DNA of 64,000 nt from the NCBI GenBank assembly GCA_030512335.1, contig JAULSU010000007.1, forward strand, positions 682,001 through 746,000, in the 5' to 3' direction. The stretch is from Immersiella caudata (lineage: Eukaryota; Ascomycota; Sordariomycetes; Sordariales; Lasiosphaeriaceae). Below the pieces are notes generated by a model that was given only the letters and a program-made list of their open reading frames with translations, ran no database searches and was not told the origin of the DNA. A program made the translations under genes and the position numbers. Of the stretch, positions 45,458 through 56,185 are shown in pieces; positions within the stretch are counted from its first letter, which is position 1; each line of letters begins with the position of its first letter.

Positions 45458-46735
45458 AGTGGTGACGAGTTTGACAGGGTTTCGTTGACCTCGAACTTTG
45501 TGGGCTGGTGACACTGAAAGCCGTGGTGTCAGCCATGCGCTTTGTTGGTCGTCGGCATCGACAGCACCATGTCGACAGCTGGCATTCCCGTTCAAGCAGT
45601 GCACAGTTGCCTAATCGAACTGTCGGGGACCATTAGCTCTTCCGGTTTCTTTGCAAAGACAGCTTCATTAGGACTAGTGTTCTGGCGATGGGGGTTGGAA
45701 ATCCAAAGTGATTATGCCGCATTGTCTGGGGAGCACGCATGGAGGCCGAACGTCCAGGCCAGAATGGCAACATGACCCAGCATTGTAGAAGGTATTGGCG
45801 ATATTGATAGGGTTCAAAGAACGTTCGTTGATCAAGACTGTCTTCCCGCTGGTGACTTGTATGCGGTTTCGTTCTCCGGGAAAATCGCAGAAGGTCATGG
45901 CCTGCGACGTCAAAATCTGAAGACTGACGATAAAAAAAGAGTCCCGTGGTGGTCGAGTGCGGGGAACTTCATGCTTTGAAGAATCCATCCGACAAAGCGA
46001 AGCGAATGGAGGGGGGGGCGGTCTAGTCTGATGACGAACCAAGGCACACCCACCAACTGCAGACGGCGCCATCCAATTTGCTACCCGGAAGGCCCGGAGC
46101 TCTCCCGCCTTACCATCCAACGTGCTGTCAAGCCTGTTTCACGAACAAACATAGCGGCACCAACCCGACATGCTGCGCTACTGAACCAGAATAGTTGGTG
46201 TGTGTCTTGATGTCCATCCAGAACAGAAGCGGGAGCCTTTTGACGGCACAGCTTGTTTGCGGAGGTTCTGGCGTTGCATGTGGCCGCCCAGACAGTCGGC
46301 TAGCAACGGAGTGTTGTTTGGCTTGGCAAGTATCCAAGTCCCTTTACTTTGACGTCCTGACGATAACGGGGAACTCTCTGCTTCGCCCAAGACGTCTCAA
46401 CAATGTGCATAATGGCAATTATCACTGGATATCACACAGCCTCCTTCAAATATCACCACGATCGTGATGAGGCGGTGAGCGGGACACAAGATCAACGCTC
46501 ACTCCCAATAATGGTAGGAACACCATGATCGTGCATCATGGAAGCTGCAAGTTGCAAGATGTAGGGGGAATATTATGGCGTTGGTCCTATTCAGTCCATA
46601 TCTGACGGCTGAGCTCCCCCGAAAACGGTCTCAAAATCAACGTCTAACCTATACCCATAGTTCCTATATCTTCCTTGCTCTCGAGTCCATCTCTGAGATG
46701 CGCATTCGCCAAAGTTCCATGAAATGACTGTCCTT
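45458..46735. other. Convergent intergenic region, desaturase / CVNH protein
   Basis: This 1.3-kb stretch lies between two 3' ends. It has a G8 run near 46011-46018. I see no gene, RNA or mobile-element relic. Confidence 0.55.
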
Positions 46736-47348
46736 TCAGCCGATGGTGGGCATTCCTGCCCCTCCATTGCACGACAAGGTGCCGTTATTGTTGCCAATGC
46801 CATCATCTGTACACGGCACATGTCAGTCAGCGGCGCTTTGAGAAGCTGTGAGATGGCCCTCATACCGAGCGTCAGAGTTGAGTTAGCTTTCGAGCCGCTC
46901 CATGCGCAGGTGCAGCTCAAGATAGGCCCCTCTGGCTGATCAAGATCCAGTTGGCAATGGCCGCAGTAGCCGGACATCTTGCCACTAGAGTTGGAGAGCA
47001 GAAGTTAGCAAAGCTCTTGTGCGGTCACTGGGCAGTAGCAGTGGTCCTGGTTCGAGGGGTGGCAACTTACTAGATTGCCCAGGTCAGATCAAGTGAGGTG
47101 TAGTCGATTCCAACACACATGTCCAGATCCAGCGTTTGGTTCTTGGAGTGAAGACCTGAGATGTCGAGGCACTCTGCCGAGACGTACGAACTGTCGACGC
47201 CGATGTTCTTGCATGTCTTGGAGAAGTTCTTGTAGTCCTCATCGGTTTTGCTGGGGAGGGCCATTGCAGGGAAGGCGAGAAGCCAGCCCAGGAAAACCAC
47301 TAGGATCATGTTTGCCTGGCCGAGAGGCTGAGTGAAGTTGATCAACAT
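46736..47348 (-). CDS. Secreted cyanovirin-N homology (CVNH) protein
   Basis: Exons 47348..47071, 46984..46866 and 46806..46736 give 155 aa (142 aa if the second Met, at 47309, is the start; that Met sits directly before a classic signal peptide, ILVVFLGWLLAFPAMA, and may be the real one). The mature ~115 residues follow the CVNH two-repeat plan: FSKTCKNIGV ... SAECLDISG ... LDLDMCVGIDYTSLDLTW, then GYCGHCQLDL ... GPILSCTCAW ... STLTLDDGIGNNNGTLSCNG. CVNH domains bind mannose-rich glycans. Eight Cys and several N-x-S/T sites fit a secreted protein. The third exon is tiny (71 nt) but encodes the diagnostic GIGNNNGTL. Biological role is unknown. Confidence 0.85.
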
Positions 47349-49945
47349 TCTGAAGGTATTCTCTTTGGCGGCTTGAGGGCGTATGTGATGAAAGGTTGGC
47401 TGCTGTTGGTTGTAGGAAGTTGCGCGAGCTTGAAAATCTAGGTGCTGGCGGAAGGAGAATAAGTAGGTGAGTGAGGTGAAGATTTCTCCAGATCATTTTC
47501 ATCCTGTGGTGGTTGAGATGGGAAATTCAGCAGATCTCAAGAACAAACGGAAGGAGCGACCTTCAACTTCGTTTGTGTGATCCACTGCTGGACTCCATTG
47601 CATGCTCTGCCCTTCACGACGAGACGATCGATAAGTGAGGTCATCTGTTCCATTGATACCAAGACCGGCCGCCAGAGCCTGAGAGTTTCTGCGGGGAGGC
47701 GCAAGCAACACACTGGACCTGTATGTCCGGCTATTATGCCCAAGTGTCAGAAGTTCCTGTGCTACATATTTTGACCAAGGCGTGTCCAACGGACTTCCCG
47801 TCGAGAAAAAAACATCTCTGGTGCGAAGGAATTCGAGGGCGAGCTGGACACTGGCGGCAACGGAGCGAGTCGTTGTCGTCTGATGGCTTCCTCGGCAACA
47901 GCTCGCGGCGCTGGGCACCACGTGGAATTTGTACATGTCAGATGAAAGCGCCTCTCTTCCTCAATCCCGGGGTTCCCCTCGGCGCGGGGAGCGCGTGCTG
48001 TTCAGCGCGGCAATTGGACGTTGGGCCATGGAGAAGGATGTGGGGGTTTCAGCATCGAGGCTTGCAGCAGGCGAATTGACGTTTCACGGGAACTGGGCAT
48101 GAACTTCAGGCTTCGAAACAGCGCTATCTTTTCGCCACACCTTGAAATGTTGATCGAGAGATTGGAGGCCCCGCCCTCCATCTGCCCCGCGACAGCCTTC
48201 ATTTCCCGTCTCCGATGGAGAGAAGAGCCGTGATTGGCGGGGTTGGCGTCAACGTCGGGGCCGATCCAGCCAATGCCAACTGCAGCGGTTTCGGGCGCCA
48301 CATCCGCCGCGAGACGTTTGACCAAACGCGGTGCCCACTTCCATCTCCCCAACGAGTCGCTGTTTGGTCAGTGACTTGCATAATGCACACCAACCTTCTC
48401 TTGGCACCAGCTGCTGTCTGAGGTACATCCATCACAGGCAGCGAAGTGCAAACATCGCCGGACATTTCGGACTGCAGCAAAACCTCTATATTCTCGCCGC
48501 AGTGTGCATGCATTGCCCGAGGGGACTAGGATATGCGGTGTGATGGATCGTCTTCACTGCCTGCTGCCACGGGGCACGCAGGTTTTCCGGGCTTGTTTAC
48601 ATTGTGCCTTATCTCTGGCTGCGTCGCTCGGCCATCTCAAAAGGCAGCCCGCGACCCGGCGGCGGGGATGGTCGGTCTTCGAAGAAAGGCCGCAGGCTCG
48701 CGAGTTGCGGCATGACAAGTGTGACGGGCGTGGACCTTGACAGGAGACCAACCTCCGTGAACTGTCAATATCGGGCTGACTCGTTGACCGCCTTCCCACG
48801 CCGTAGCTGCTAGTGTAGGATGCGGACGTCGCGGCTGGTGGGCTGAGGGTATGCGTTGTCGATCGCTGCAGCTCCCAACTTGCTTGCGACTGGAAGCTTC
48901 GTTTCTCGGCCTTGATGGTCGCGGAAAAATACTTGGAATGTGAGCCCATGGTCAGCAAAGGCGGTTCCTGCAGAGCGGCATGTCCAACTTTTTGGATTTG
49001 GCCGACCTCATATCAACCGGATTCTCCCAGACAAATGGGTGCGAAATGAGATCACAGATTTGCTGCCCTCCATCATCCCACCGTCCTGATCAAGTTGTGA
49101 TCTCACTCCGCCGGGGTCCAGACGGCAGGCTTTGGGGCACCTCTCACCTTGGTGGATTTGATTAGGTGCCATCCGTCCTGATTTTAGCTTCGCTTGCTGC
49201 GCGACCCCTTTCGCGTAATTTACCACAACCTCGCCAACTTCTTCCGTCATTCGCTCTTGTTCCTGACTCTTTTCCCGGCTCCTCTTCGTTTGGGTCTCCA
49301 TCGTTACCAATCCGTCGTTTTTCTTGTTTTTTTGTTCTCTCGCTCGCTCGCTCGCTCAGTTCGCACCAAGTCACTCGTTCGCACTTCCCTCGTTTGAGTC
49401 CCGAGAGGATCTCTCACCGTTCGCTACGCCCTCCCTGTAAGCGCCTTGAATGCAAATCTGCGATTCACCGCCGACTGCAGCATAATCCCCGTCAGCGAGA
49501 CGAACGCTGCTGGTCAATCATCCTTTCGATCGTTCGACCGCAAAAGTCACAGTATTGGCTTGCGAATCATTTTAACTGGAAGTTTAAGCTTTACACAACA
49601 GCCTTCTCGGGGCATTCTTTCGTTTCACCCACAGTCGCTTGACACCAGGGCGGCGCGGCAACTTGAGACAGTTGAGCTCGCATCAGGGGCTCATCGTCGC
49701 CAAACTCATCCCAGCTCCCCTCGGGCTAGGGAGCGCCCCTTGACCCTCCGCACCTGCAACGTTTCCCGCTGCATCCAAACATCTACACGGGTGCTGCGCC
49801 CTCTCTCCACTTCGATCTCGACCCGATAAGCTGGGTATCGGCGAAGCGAGCGCCCGACACAGACCGGACTAACCGCCACAACAACAATCGAGCAGGTTCC
49901 TCTTCATCCGCTACAGGGAGGACTTGGTCCCCGGAGTATGCGAAA
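47349..49945. promoter_or_regulatory. 2.6-kb divergent interval, CVNH / TBC protein
   Basis: This is the longest gene-free stretch in the window. It ends in a pyrimidine-rich zone (about 49180-49400) with a CTCG tetranucleotide repeat, the sort of sequence found at fungal transcription starts, which implies a 5' leader of some 600 nt for the TBC gene. Open frames up to 158 codons show no domain. I see no RNA gene. Confidence 0.5.
49339..49357 (+). repeat. CTCG tetranucleotide repeat
   Basis: Just over four tandem CTCG units end a T/C-rich zone about 590 bp upstream of the TBC gene ATG. Position and composition suggest the core promoter or the early leader. Confidence 0.8.
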
Positions 49946-52229
49946 ATGATGGTCTACGAGCGGACGTTGCACGACCTGCCTTCGCCCAGCGCGAACTCCC
50001 CACCCAGCATGACCCCCTCCAAGTCTTCGAAATCGTCCTCCTTCAGCTCCACCGGGTCCGACGACAGCAGCGTTCTCGCAGACATCAGCCACTTCGAGGA
50101 CATTGGCCTCAACGACGATGCCCGATCAGACCCCCGAATCCTTCACGACCAATTACAAAAGACCGCACCAAACCCGTACAGCTCGAACTTCTCTGCCGAC
50201 CTGCGCGCCGCATCCAGGAGGCACATTTCGGCCTCCACGCCCCGACTCCAGTACGCCCGTGACCCGTCGAACCGCCCCAAGCGAGACTTTGTGCCCCTCA
50301 CTGGCAAGACTCGACCCTCCCTCCCGAGCTTGCAGACCCAGATACGGCCTGTAAATGGCAGGGTAGCAAGCCTCGGGCTCATGCCGGAACCCCATCTCAA
50401 TCCTCCACGAAGTCGACCAATGCCCACCTTCTCGGGACGGCATCGCAGCCCTAGTCCGAGCCTGTCTCTGTCCCTGAGGGACCCAAACTTGATGATGAAG
50501 CCGCGGAGGAGCAGCTGGCAGTCGAATATATCAGAAAGGCGGAAGAGCGCTATTGAACTGGAACTCGAATGCGACGAGGATGATGGGGACGACATCCCAG
50601 ATGGCCTGGTTTTGGACAACGTACCAATCTCGCCCAGACCGCCTCAGGAGCGAGCAAAGAGCCAACCCTGCTCGAAAGCACCATCGCCAGAACGACCTCC
50701 CAAGGAGAGAATGCGGAGTGTTGGAAATGGAACGCCAGCCGTCGCCGTAGCGCAAGGCTCTCTGCGATCGCCAACCTGGAAGTCGGACTTGGCTCTATCC
50801 ACTCGCGGTTCCGCCGTATCGAGCCATGCCACAAGTCCCATTGTGGCGAGGGCGAAGAGTTGGAATGCGGCCTTGGCGGAATTGAACGCCGATGCTAAGG
50901 CACTGACACAGAAGTTGGAGGAGCATGCGGAGGAGTTGGAGCATAAATCCCAGCGCTCAAGCACGGGGTCAATGCCGTCGGCTAGGCGATTGTCAGACAA
51001 CGACATCAAGCCTCGCGTGAAATCAGCTCTTGCGGAGCTTCCGCCCCTCCGCCGCACAAACATCATGATCGACCCCCTCCCAATCTCAAAAGAGAAGGAG
51101 GCAGTCTTGTCTCGCACGCGACCTTCTTGGCTCCCGCCAAAGGACCCGGCAGAAGAGCGCCGCCATCTGAAAGAGTACCAGCGGATGATGGCCCACAGCC
51201 AAGAAGCGGAGCGTCGACGTGAAGCAGCAAAACGGGCTCGCTCCGAATGCCGGGACACAGCAGCCGACAGCCTCATGCAAATTTGGGAGCACGACATTTT
51301 GCCCCGCTGGAACGAAGCCGTTCGAGAGCGCAGGACGCGGGATCTTTGGTGGCGTGGGATTGCCCCTCGCAGCAGAGGAACCGTGTGGGCAAAGGCAATC
51401 GGCAACGAGCTCGGTCTCACGAAGACATCTTTCCAGGCTGCCCTCAGCCGTGCACGAGATGCTGAGGCCAAATCAAAATCGGGGCAAGGAAACGCTGAGG
51501 AACTTCGCTCGGCGGCGTGGTTTGAGGCAATCAAGAAGGATGCCCAGGAGAACACTTGGCCGGATCTGCGTATTTTCCAGTCCGGCGCCCCCCTCCACCA
51601 GAGCCTGGTGGACGTGTTGAGCGCCTACGCCATGTACCGCATTGACATTGGGTACATGCCTGGATGCAACGTGAGCTGCCCCTTTAGGTTCTTTCCTCCA
51701 TGCATGACTAAGACTGATCATCTTGCAGACAATTGCGGCTCTGCTTCTTCTCAATCTTCCCACACCTACCGATGCTTTCATCGCCCTGGCCAACGTGCTG
51801 AATCGATCACTACCCCTTAGCTTCTATGCGTCTGACGCTGGAGCGAAATCATCGGCATATAACCTCTTGCTCCAGACGCTCTCGCACAAGTCCGCTAGCC
51901 TCCACGACCATCTTGTGCAACTCGAGGACCACGACCCGGATTTCTACCTTACAGAGGTCTTCACCAGCCTATTCACCGGGCACCTCGCTCTAGATGAGGC
52001 CGCTCGGCTTTGGGACGTCTACGTTTTCGAAGGTGACACTGTGCTTATCCGAGCCGGTGTTGCGCTTCTTCTAAAAAACGAGATGGCGCTTCACGGGACC
52101 AAGTCGTTGGCCGAGGTCAAGGCGATCCTCAGCTCTGCAGTCGGTAGCGTCAAGGCCCCTCGCGTCGTTGCAGGAAACGGCGAGGAAGACCAATGGATGG
52201 CTGCTGTCAAGGAAGCCGGAAAGTCATGA
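49946..52229 (+). CDS. TBC-domain protein (TBC1D12/14-like) lacking catalytic fingers
   Basis: Exons 49946..51670 and 51729..52229 give 741 aa. The first ~400 residues are disordered Ser/Pro/Arg-rich sequence; a charged helix (EERRHLKEYQRMMAHSQEAE) leads into a TBC domain (~440-690). The opening IWEHDILPRWNEAVRERRTRDLWWRGI and RGTVWAKAIGNELG resemble TBC1D12/14, known Rab regulators in endosomal and autophagic traffic. The two catalytic elements are changed: the IxxDxxR arginine finger reads IKKDAQEN, and the YxQ glutamine finger reads YMPG. A Rab-GAP activity is therefore doubtful; a binding or scaffold role is inferred. The intron removes GTGAGC..TTGCAG exactly before TIAALLLLNLP. Confidence 0.87.
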
Positions 52230-52839
52230 ACTACGCAGCGGCAATATTGGCCGACGCCCCTCGGAGCACGATACCACACTTAATCTGAAGAACCAAGCCC
52301 TGTGTGACAGGCAACGGGCTTCAATGCCGTCATGAACATAATACACGAGATATATATATGGGTGGCGAGCACAGCCGACGCCCACAGCAGCCAGCGTTTC
52401 GATTTTTTTTCCATTTTTATCCACAGCATTTTCAGGAGACGGGTTATGATTCCTGTTTATTCTCTTCTGGGGGAAGCTGCTTCCACTCAGGCTTCTTTCG
52501 GCCCCGTGCCCAACGTTGACGTATTGTGTATAATTAATGCCACAATGTGGTCACGTCACCTCATGGTGACACCGCCTTTATTGTTTAAGACGGTGTAGCT
52601 GATTGAGAGATGGAGAGGCGTGATGGTTTTTGCAAGTAGGGTTGTTGAATAGAAGGATGGGCTTTGTTGTTGCGGAAAAGGTTGGATGACCTAGTTTTGG
52701 TAGATAACGTCTGCTGCGTTATTGCTGCGTTACAAACAAATGGGCTAGTTCCCCGTCTTCTGTATACTGTCTGCCGCTGTCTGCCGCTGTCTGCCGCGAG
52801 GAATTGTCGCTGCGTGCCTGGACCAACATGCATTCACCT
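52230..52839. other. Convergent intergenic region, TBC / GT31
   Basis: These 610 bp lie between two 3' ends. They contain a short hairpin (GTCACC, loop TCAT, GGTGAC at 52555-52570), a T8 run near 52405, and a three-unit 10-bp tandem repeat at 52767-52796. No gene is seen. Confidence 0.55.
52767..52796. repeat. Three perfect tandem copies of CTGTCTGCCG
   Basis: A 10-bp unit is repeated three times without mismatch, 44 to 73 bp beyond the stop of the GT31 gene, probably inside its 3' UTR. Confidence 0.9.
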
Positions 52840-54504
52840 CTATGACAAGTCCCACTCCAACTCAATAACCTCGTCAACCCCCGTTGGTGTCGCCTGCTCC
52901 CACGCATTTTCACCCACGCGGTAGACATATAACTGCCTAAATACCTTCTTCCCTTTCGGTCTAGTCTCCAGTATTGCATCCTGAAGAAGATAGCTCTTTT
53001 TGTCGTCGCTGCTGACTTTTGGCCGGAGCTGCCCATAGGTGGGGTTGTAGTCGCTTGTGGCGTGTAACCATGTCCCCTCGACGCGGGAGAGGTCCAAGGA
53101 AGGGAGGGTATCATTGGCGTAGACGACGACACTGTACCCGTTGGAAAGGAGAGTATCGTCGCGGAAGCGGAAGCGCTGCAGGAGACAGGAGCCGCACACG
53201 TGTGTGGCGATGCGGGAGATGGCAGCGACGGGGGCGCGGTACCATGATTTCCAGTGGTGCAAAGAGAGCGGGAGGACGCCGCTCTCGAAGAATCCCGAGG
53301 GGTCACCGCGGAAGTCGTGCTGGTGCAGGCCGTGGACGAGTGTGAGTGTGGTCCGGGAGTGCGTGGAAATACATTCGCGTAGGAGACCGTCGCCCTGGTC
53401 GGTCGTGGCTTCGCGGAGGCACTGTTCGGCGTGGGAAGCGATGACAGAGGCGAGAGGGGGGCTAAGGAAGACGCCGGCGCCGCCGAAAGCCTGGTAGCCC
53501 CAGTATTTGACGCTGCTAAAGTCATCTGAGAGCGCACCAAGCCAGGTAGAGCGGGTGTGGTCGTGGCGGGCGAGTTCCATGTCGAGGGGGTGTAGTGAGG
53601 GAAAGAAGGTGTCGTCATCGATGATGGAAATCCAGCGGGTGATTCCGGGTCGAGCGACGGCCGAGAGCTCGCGGACAAGGAGGAAGTGGTGCTGCTCAAC
53701 AGGTGCAGTAACGTCGCCTTCTTCCCCAAGCGCGATGCGGTTGATGCGCTTGTCTAGGGTCGGGGGGATGAAGGTAGCCTGGATGCCGCGGTCTCGATAC
53801 GCAGCCTGGAGAGCGCCAAGGTCGTAGCGGCTGCCTTCTCCGTCCTTTGCGTCAGCGACGATGGCGAGGAGCTGGGCTCCTGTTGACGCCAGCCAGTGGG
53901 CAAACTCAGGGAGAGAGGAGTTCAGGCGGTCGTACGAAGATGCCACGCCGAAGAGAAGGTGAGGGTACTGCTTTCGGGGATACGCTGGCGGAACCGGCAG
54001 GGAGATGGAATCGCACGGTGGCGGCTCAAAGTCGACACAACTTGTCAGGTTAACCTTGGTCTTGCTGGTGATGAGTGGCCCGGACATGTCGATGACAGAG
54101 CCACGGGCGTGACTACCCTTGCTGCGAACAGGCTTGATGCAACGGCGTGAGTAGACGATATTGTTGGTGAGCCAAAGCTGGGAACGACGCAGAAATTCTA
54201 TCTCTGGAACGTTGCACATGCCTGGCTCCCACTGCGGTCTGTCTATGCTGGCTGGTTGGGATGTGTCGTATGTGATGTCGGTGTAGGGCTCCGGCTGAGG
54301 GGCCATTCCCACGCCGAACAGGACTGTGAGCATGGCGGAGCCATGTTGCAGCTTAAAGCCCGTCGTCCACAGGAAGAGGCCCACGGCTAGCACTGCCATC
54401 AGCGGGAGACGGCGAGCACGCCGGCGAGACGGGCTTGTCTTTTGCAGGGCGCTTCGACATCGTGCATACATGCCGGTGGTTTTCTGGTCATGAGGAGGCT
54501 CCAT
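52840..54504 (-). CDS. Fringe-like glycosyltransferase (GT31-type), type II membrane protein
   Basis: This intronless gene encodes 554 aa. A short basic cytoplasmic tail (RRRARR) precedes one membrane anchor at ~33-50, giving a Golgi type II topology. The catalytic part has the Fringe/GT31 pattern: LLFGVASSYDRLNSSLPEFAHW, YDLGALQAAYRDRGIQATF, then the metal-binding acidic motif IIDDDTFF (Asp296-298), and GYQAFGGAGVFLSPPLA. A distal HGLHQHDFRGDPSGFFES is also family-like. The donor sugar and acceptor are unknown; wall or secreted glycoproteins are likely acceptors. The frame is open 65 codons further up to another ATG (54699), but the ATG at 54504 directly precedes the basic tail and anchor and was preferred. 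Confidence 0.85.
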   Translation of the reverse strand: MEPPHDQKTTGMYARCRSALQKTSPSRRRARRLPLMAVLAVGLFLWTTGFKLQHGSAMLTVLFGVGMAPQPEPYTDITYDTSQPASIDRPQWEPGMCNVPEIEFLRRSQLWLTNNIVYSRRCIKPVRSKGSHARGSVIDMSGPLITSKTKVNLTSCVDFEPPPCDSISLPVPPAYPRKQYPHLLFGVASSYDRLNSSLPEFAHWLASTGAQLLAIVADAKDGEGSRYDLGALQAAYRDRGIQATFIPPTLDKRINRIALGEEGDVTAPVEQHHFLLVRELSAVARPGITRWISIIDDDTFFPSLHPLDMELARHDHTRSTWLGALSDDFSSVKYWGYQAFGGAGVFLSPPLASVIASHAEQCLREATTDQGDGLLRECISTHSRTTLTLVHGLHQHDFRGDPSGFFESGVLPLSLHHWKSWYRAPVAAISRIATHVCGSCLLQRFRFRDDTLLSNGYSVVVYANDTLPSLDLSRVEGTWLHATSDYNPTYGQLRPKVSSDDKKSYLLQDAILETRPKGKKVFRQLYVYRVGENAWEQATPTGVDEVIELEWDLS

Positions 54505-56185
54505 GCGTTGTTGGCTCCTCCGACCGCCCGGCGAGGAAGAGGGCGTCGTGGCAGAGGGAAAGCATGTCTCGCAAAGACGGCTACGGCATGGAAACCAGAT
54601 CGAGTCTGCCACGAGAACCAGCTCAGCACTGGGGAGGCTGCCCCTGTTGATACGTGTGAGCAAACCCTCGCCAAGATGCCATGGAAGGATACACGGCACG
54701 GGCTGTTTGCAGTCCAGCCTTGGCCGCCACCGCCGCCTTCCGTCCGCGGTTCCATCATTTATGTGCCCAGAGTTAACGCCGGCTGATGACCGTGTCTCGT
54801 TTCACCATGTGAGAACTTGATGACAGGACTCAAATCCAGAACGAGACGCCAACACAACGAGGGTCCAGCTTCCAATCAGCCCCGGGCAGAGGCGGCGTTG
54901 CACAGCTGCCCCTGACCCGTGGACCTCCGCCTCCGATGGGGTGGTGCTAACCCCGTAGCTCCGCTCGGCCTGATTTGAGCGCAAGAAACGGCCGTCCTTC
55001 TCCCTTTCGCTCGCCTCTGACACTGACGCGTCCTTGGTAGTTGCCCCTCTACCAAGCCCGCGGAATTGGTAATGCGGAGAGCATCTCACCAGCCAAGCCG
55101 GTCGATATATCCCGCCCGAATTATGCGGGGGCGGGATATCTGTTGCTGAAACTCGGGTCGCTCGTACTGTGCCGACAAACCGGACGATCACCGGAGATCT
55201 TTTACACAAACTGTGATTGAAGAGAACACTGTGTGCGGCTCGAAGGGGCGTCTGCCTTGTTTGACGAAGATGTTCAGCCAGCCAGCACCCTCGGTCCTAT
55301 TTGCCTTTCCGCTTTCTCCATTGACGTCCTCGTCCAACCCCCATTGGCGTAACGTCGCTCACGTGCGAGCGCCCGCTGTCAGGGGCCGCACATGGTGTTG
55401 CTTCATGGAAGAAACGATTCTAACATTCTCCCCCTTCCCCAGTCGGAGGTAGCCCATGCTTCCTCACGCTCCAAGCAGGCCTTGCTCTTTGGGATAAACC
55501 CATTGAATGATCCTTCGAATGTCTCTTTTGTATTTTTAAACCGCCTTTCCTCGTCTGTCACAGGGCTCCCGCCCTGGTTGTGGGGTGTCAAGCTCATTTC
55601 TCCCACCCGTGGAAGTCGAAAGGTGAATGTCGGTGTACCGCATTTGTGATACTTCATCAAGCCTTGGCTGCGGAAGCAGCCCGTAGCGGAAGCACACAGG
55701 TGTCCAATGGAAGCCGGCATCGACGCCAGCGCCAAAATCTACCGGCAGAATGCCAACTCATTTATCTCCAACACCTGAAAGCCGCCGCTTTATCCGCAAG
55801 CAAAACGCGGTGCGGCTCTCTGCATCGTCCGTTTTGGCCGGCCCGACACCAATCACAGCCGGAGATGCGGAAAAGGACCCATTGTACTGGGTCCGTAGTA
55901 ACAACTCCTCTGGCTCTGGATTCTGTTCGATGGCGGCAATTCAAACGGCTGCTTCCATCTGTTTGAACTTGTTGTTGTCGTCAACCGTCATGTCAAGACC
56001 TGTCACGACAAAGGGCATTTGCCAGTAAATTTGGCATGGTTTTCTGCACGACGCCGTCAACCCGTCAGTACAACTCGAGGCGCCACCATGAGTATTGGGC
56101 GTCTCCTCGGGCAAGCCTATGTGCTGCTGCGCGTTGCACCTCGGCTGGTCGCTGACTTCGGGACGGACAGCGGTTTCTTGGGCGT
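54505..56185. promoter_or_regulatory. 1.7-kb interval between GT31 start and Zn2Cys6 stop
   Basis: The left part is the presumed GT31 promoter. It holds an 11-bp perfect inverted repeat at 55108-55140. Open frames of up to 135 codons have no domain. No gene or RNA is seen. Confidence 0.5.
55108..55140. promoter_or_regulatory. 11-bp inverted repeat upstream of the GT31 gene
   Basis: ATATCCCGCCC at 55108-55118 is matched by its exact reverse complement at 55130-55140, with an 11-nt spacer. It lies about 600 bp upstream of the GT31 start. It may be a cruciform or a dimeric regulator site; this is inferred from symmetry only. Confidence 0.5.

Noticed and set aside
54505..54699. 65-residue N-terminal extension of the GT31 protein
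   Set aside because: It would put a long Cys/Pro/Ser-rich segment before the basic tail and anchor, which is atypical for type II Golgi enzymes. It cannot be fully excluded.
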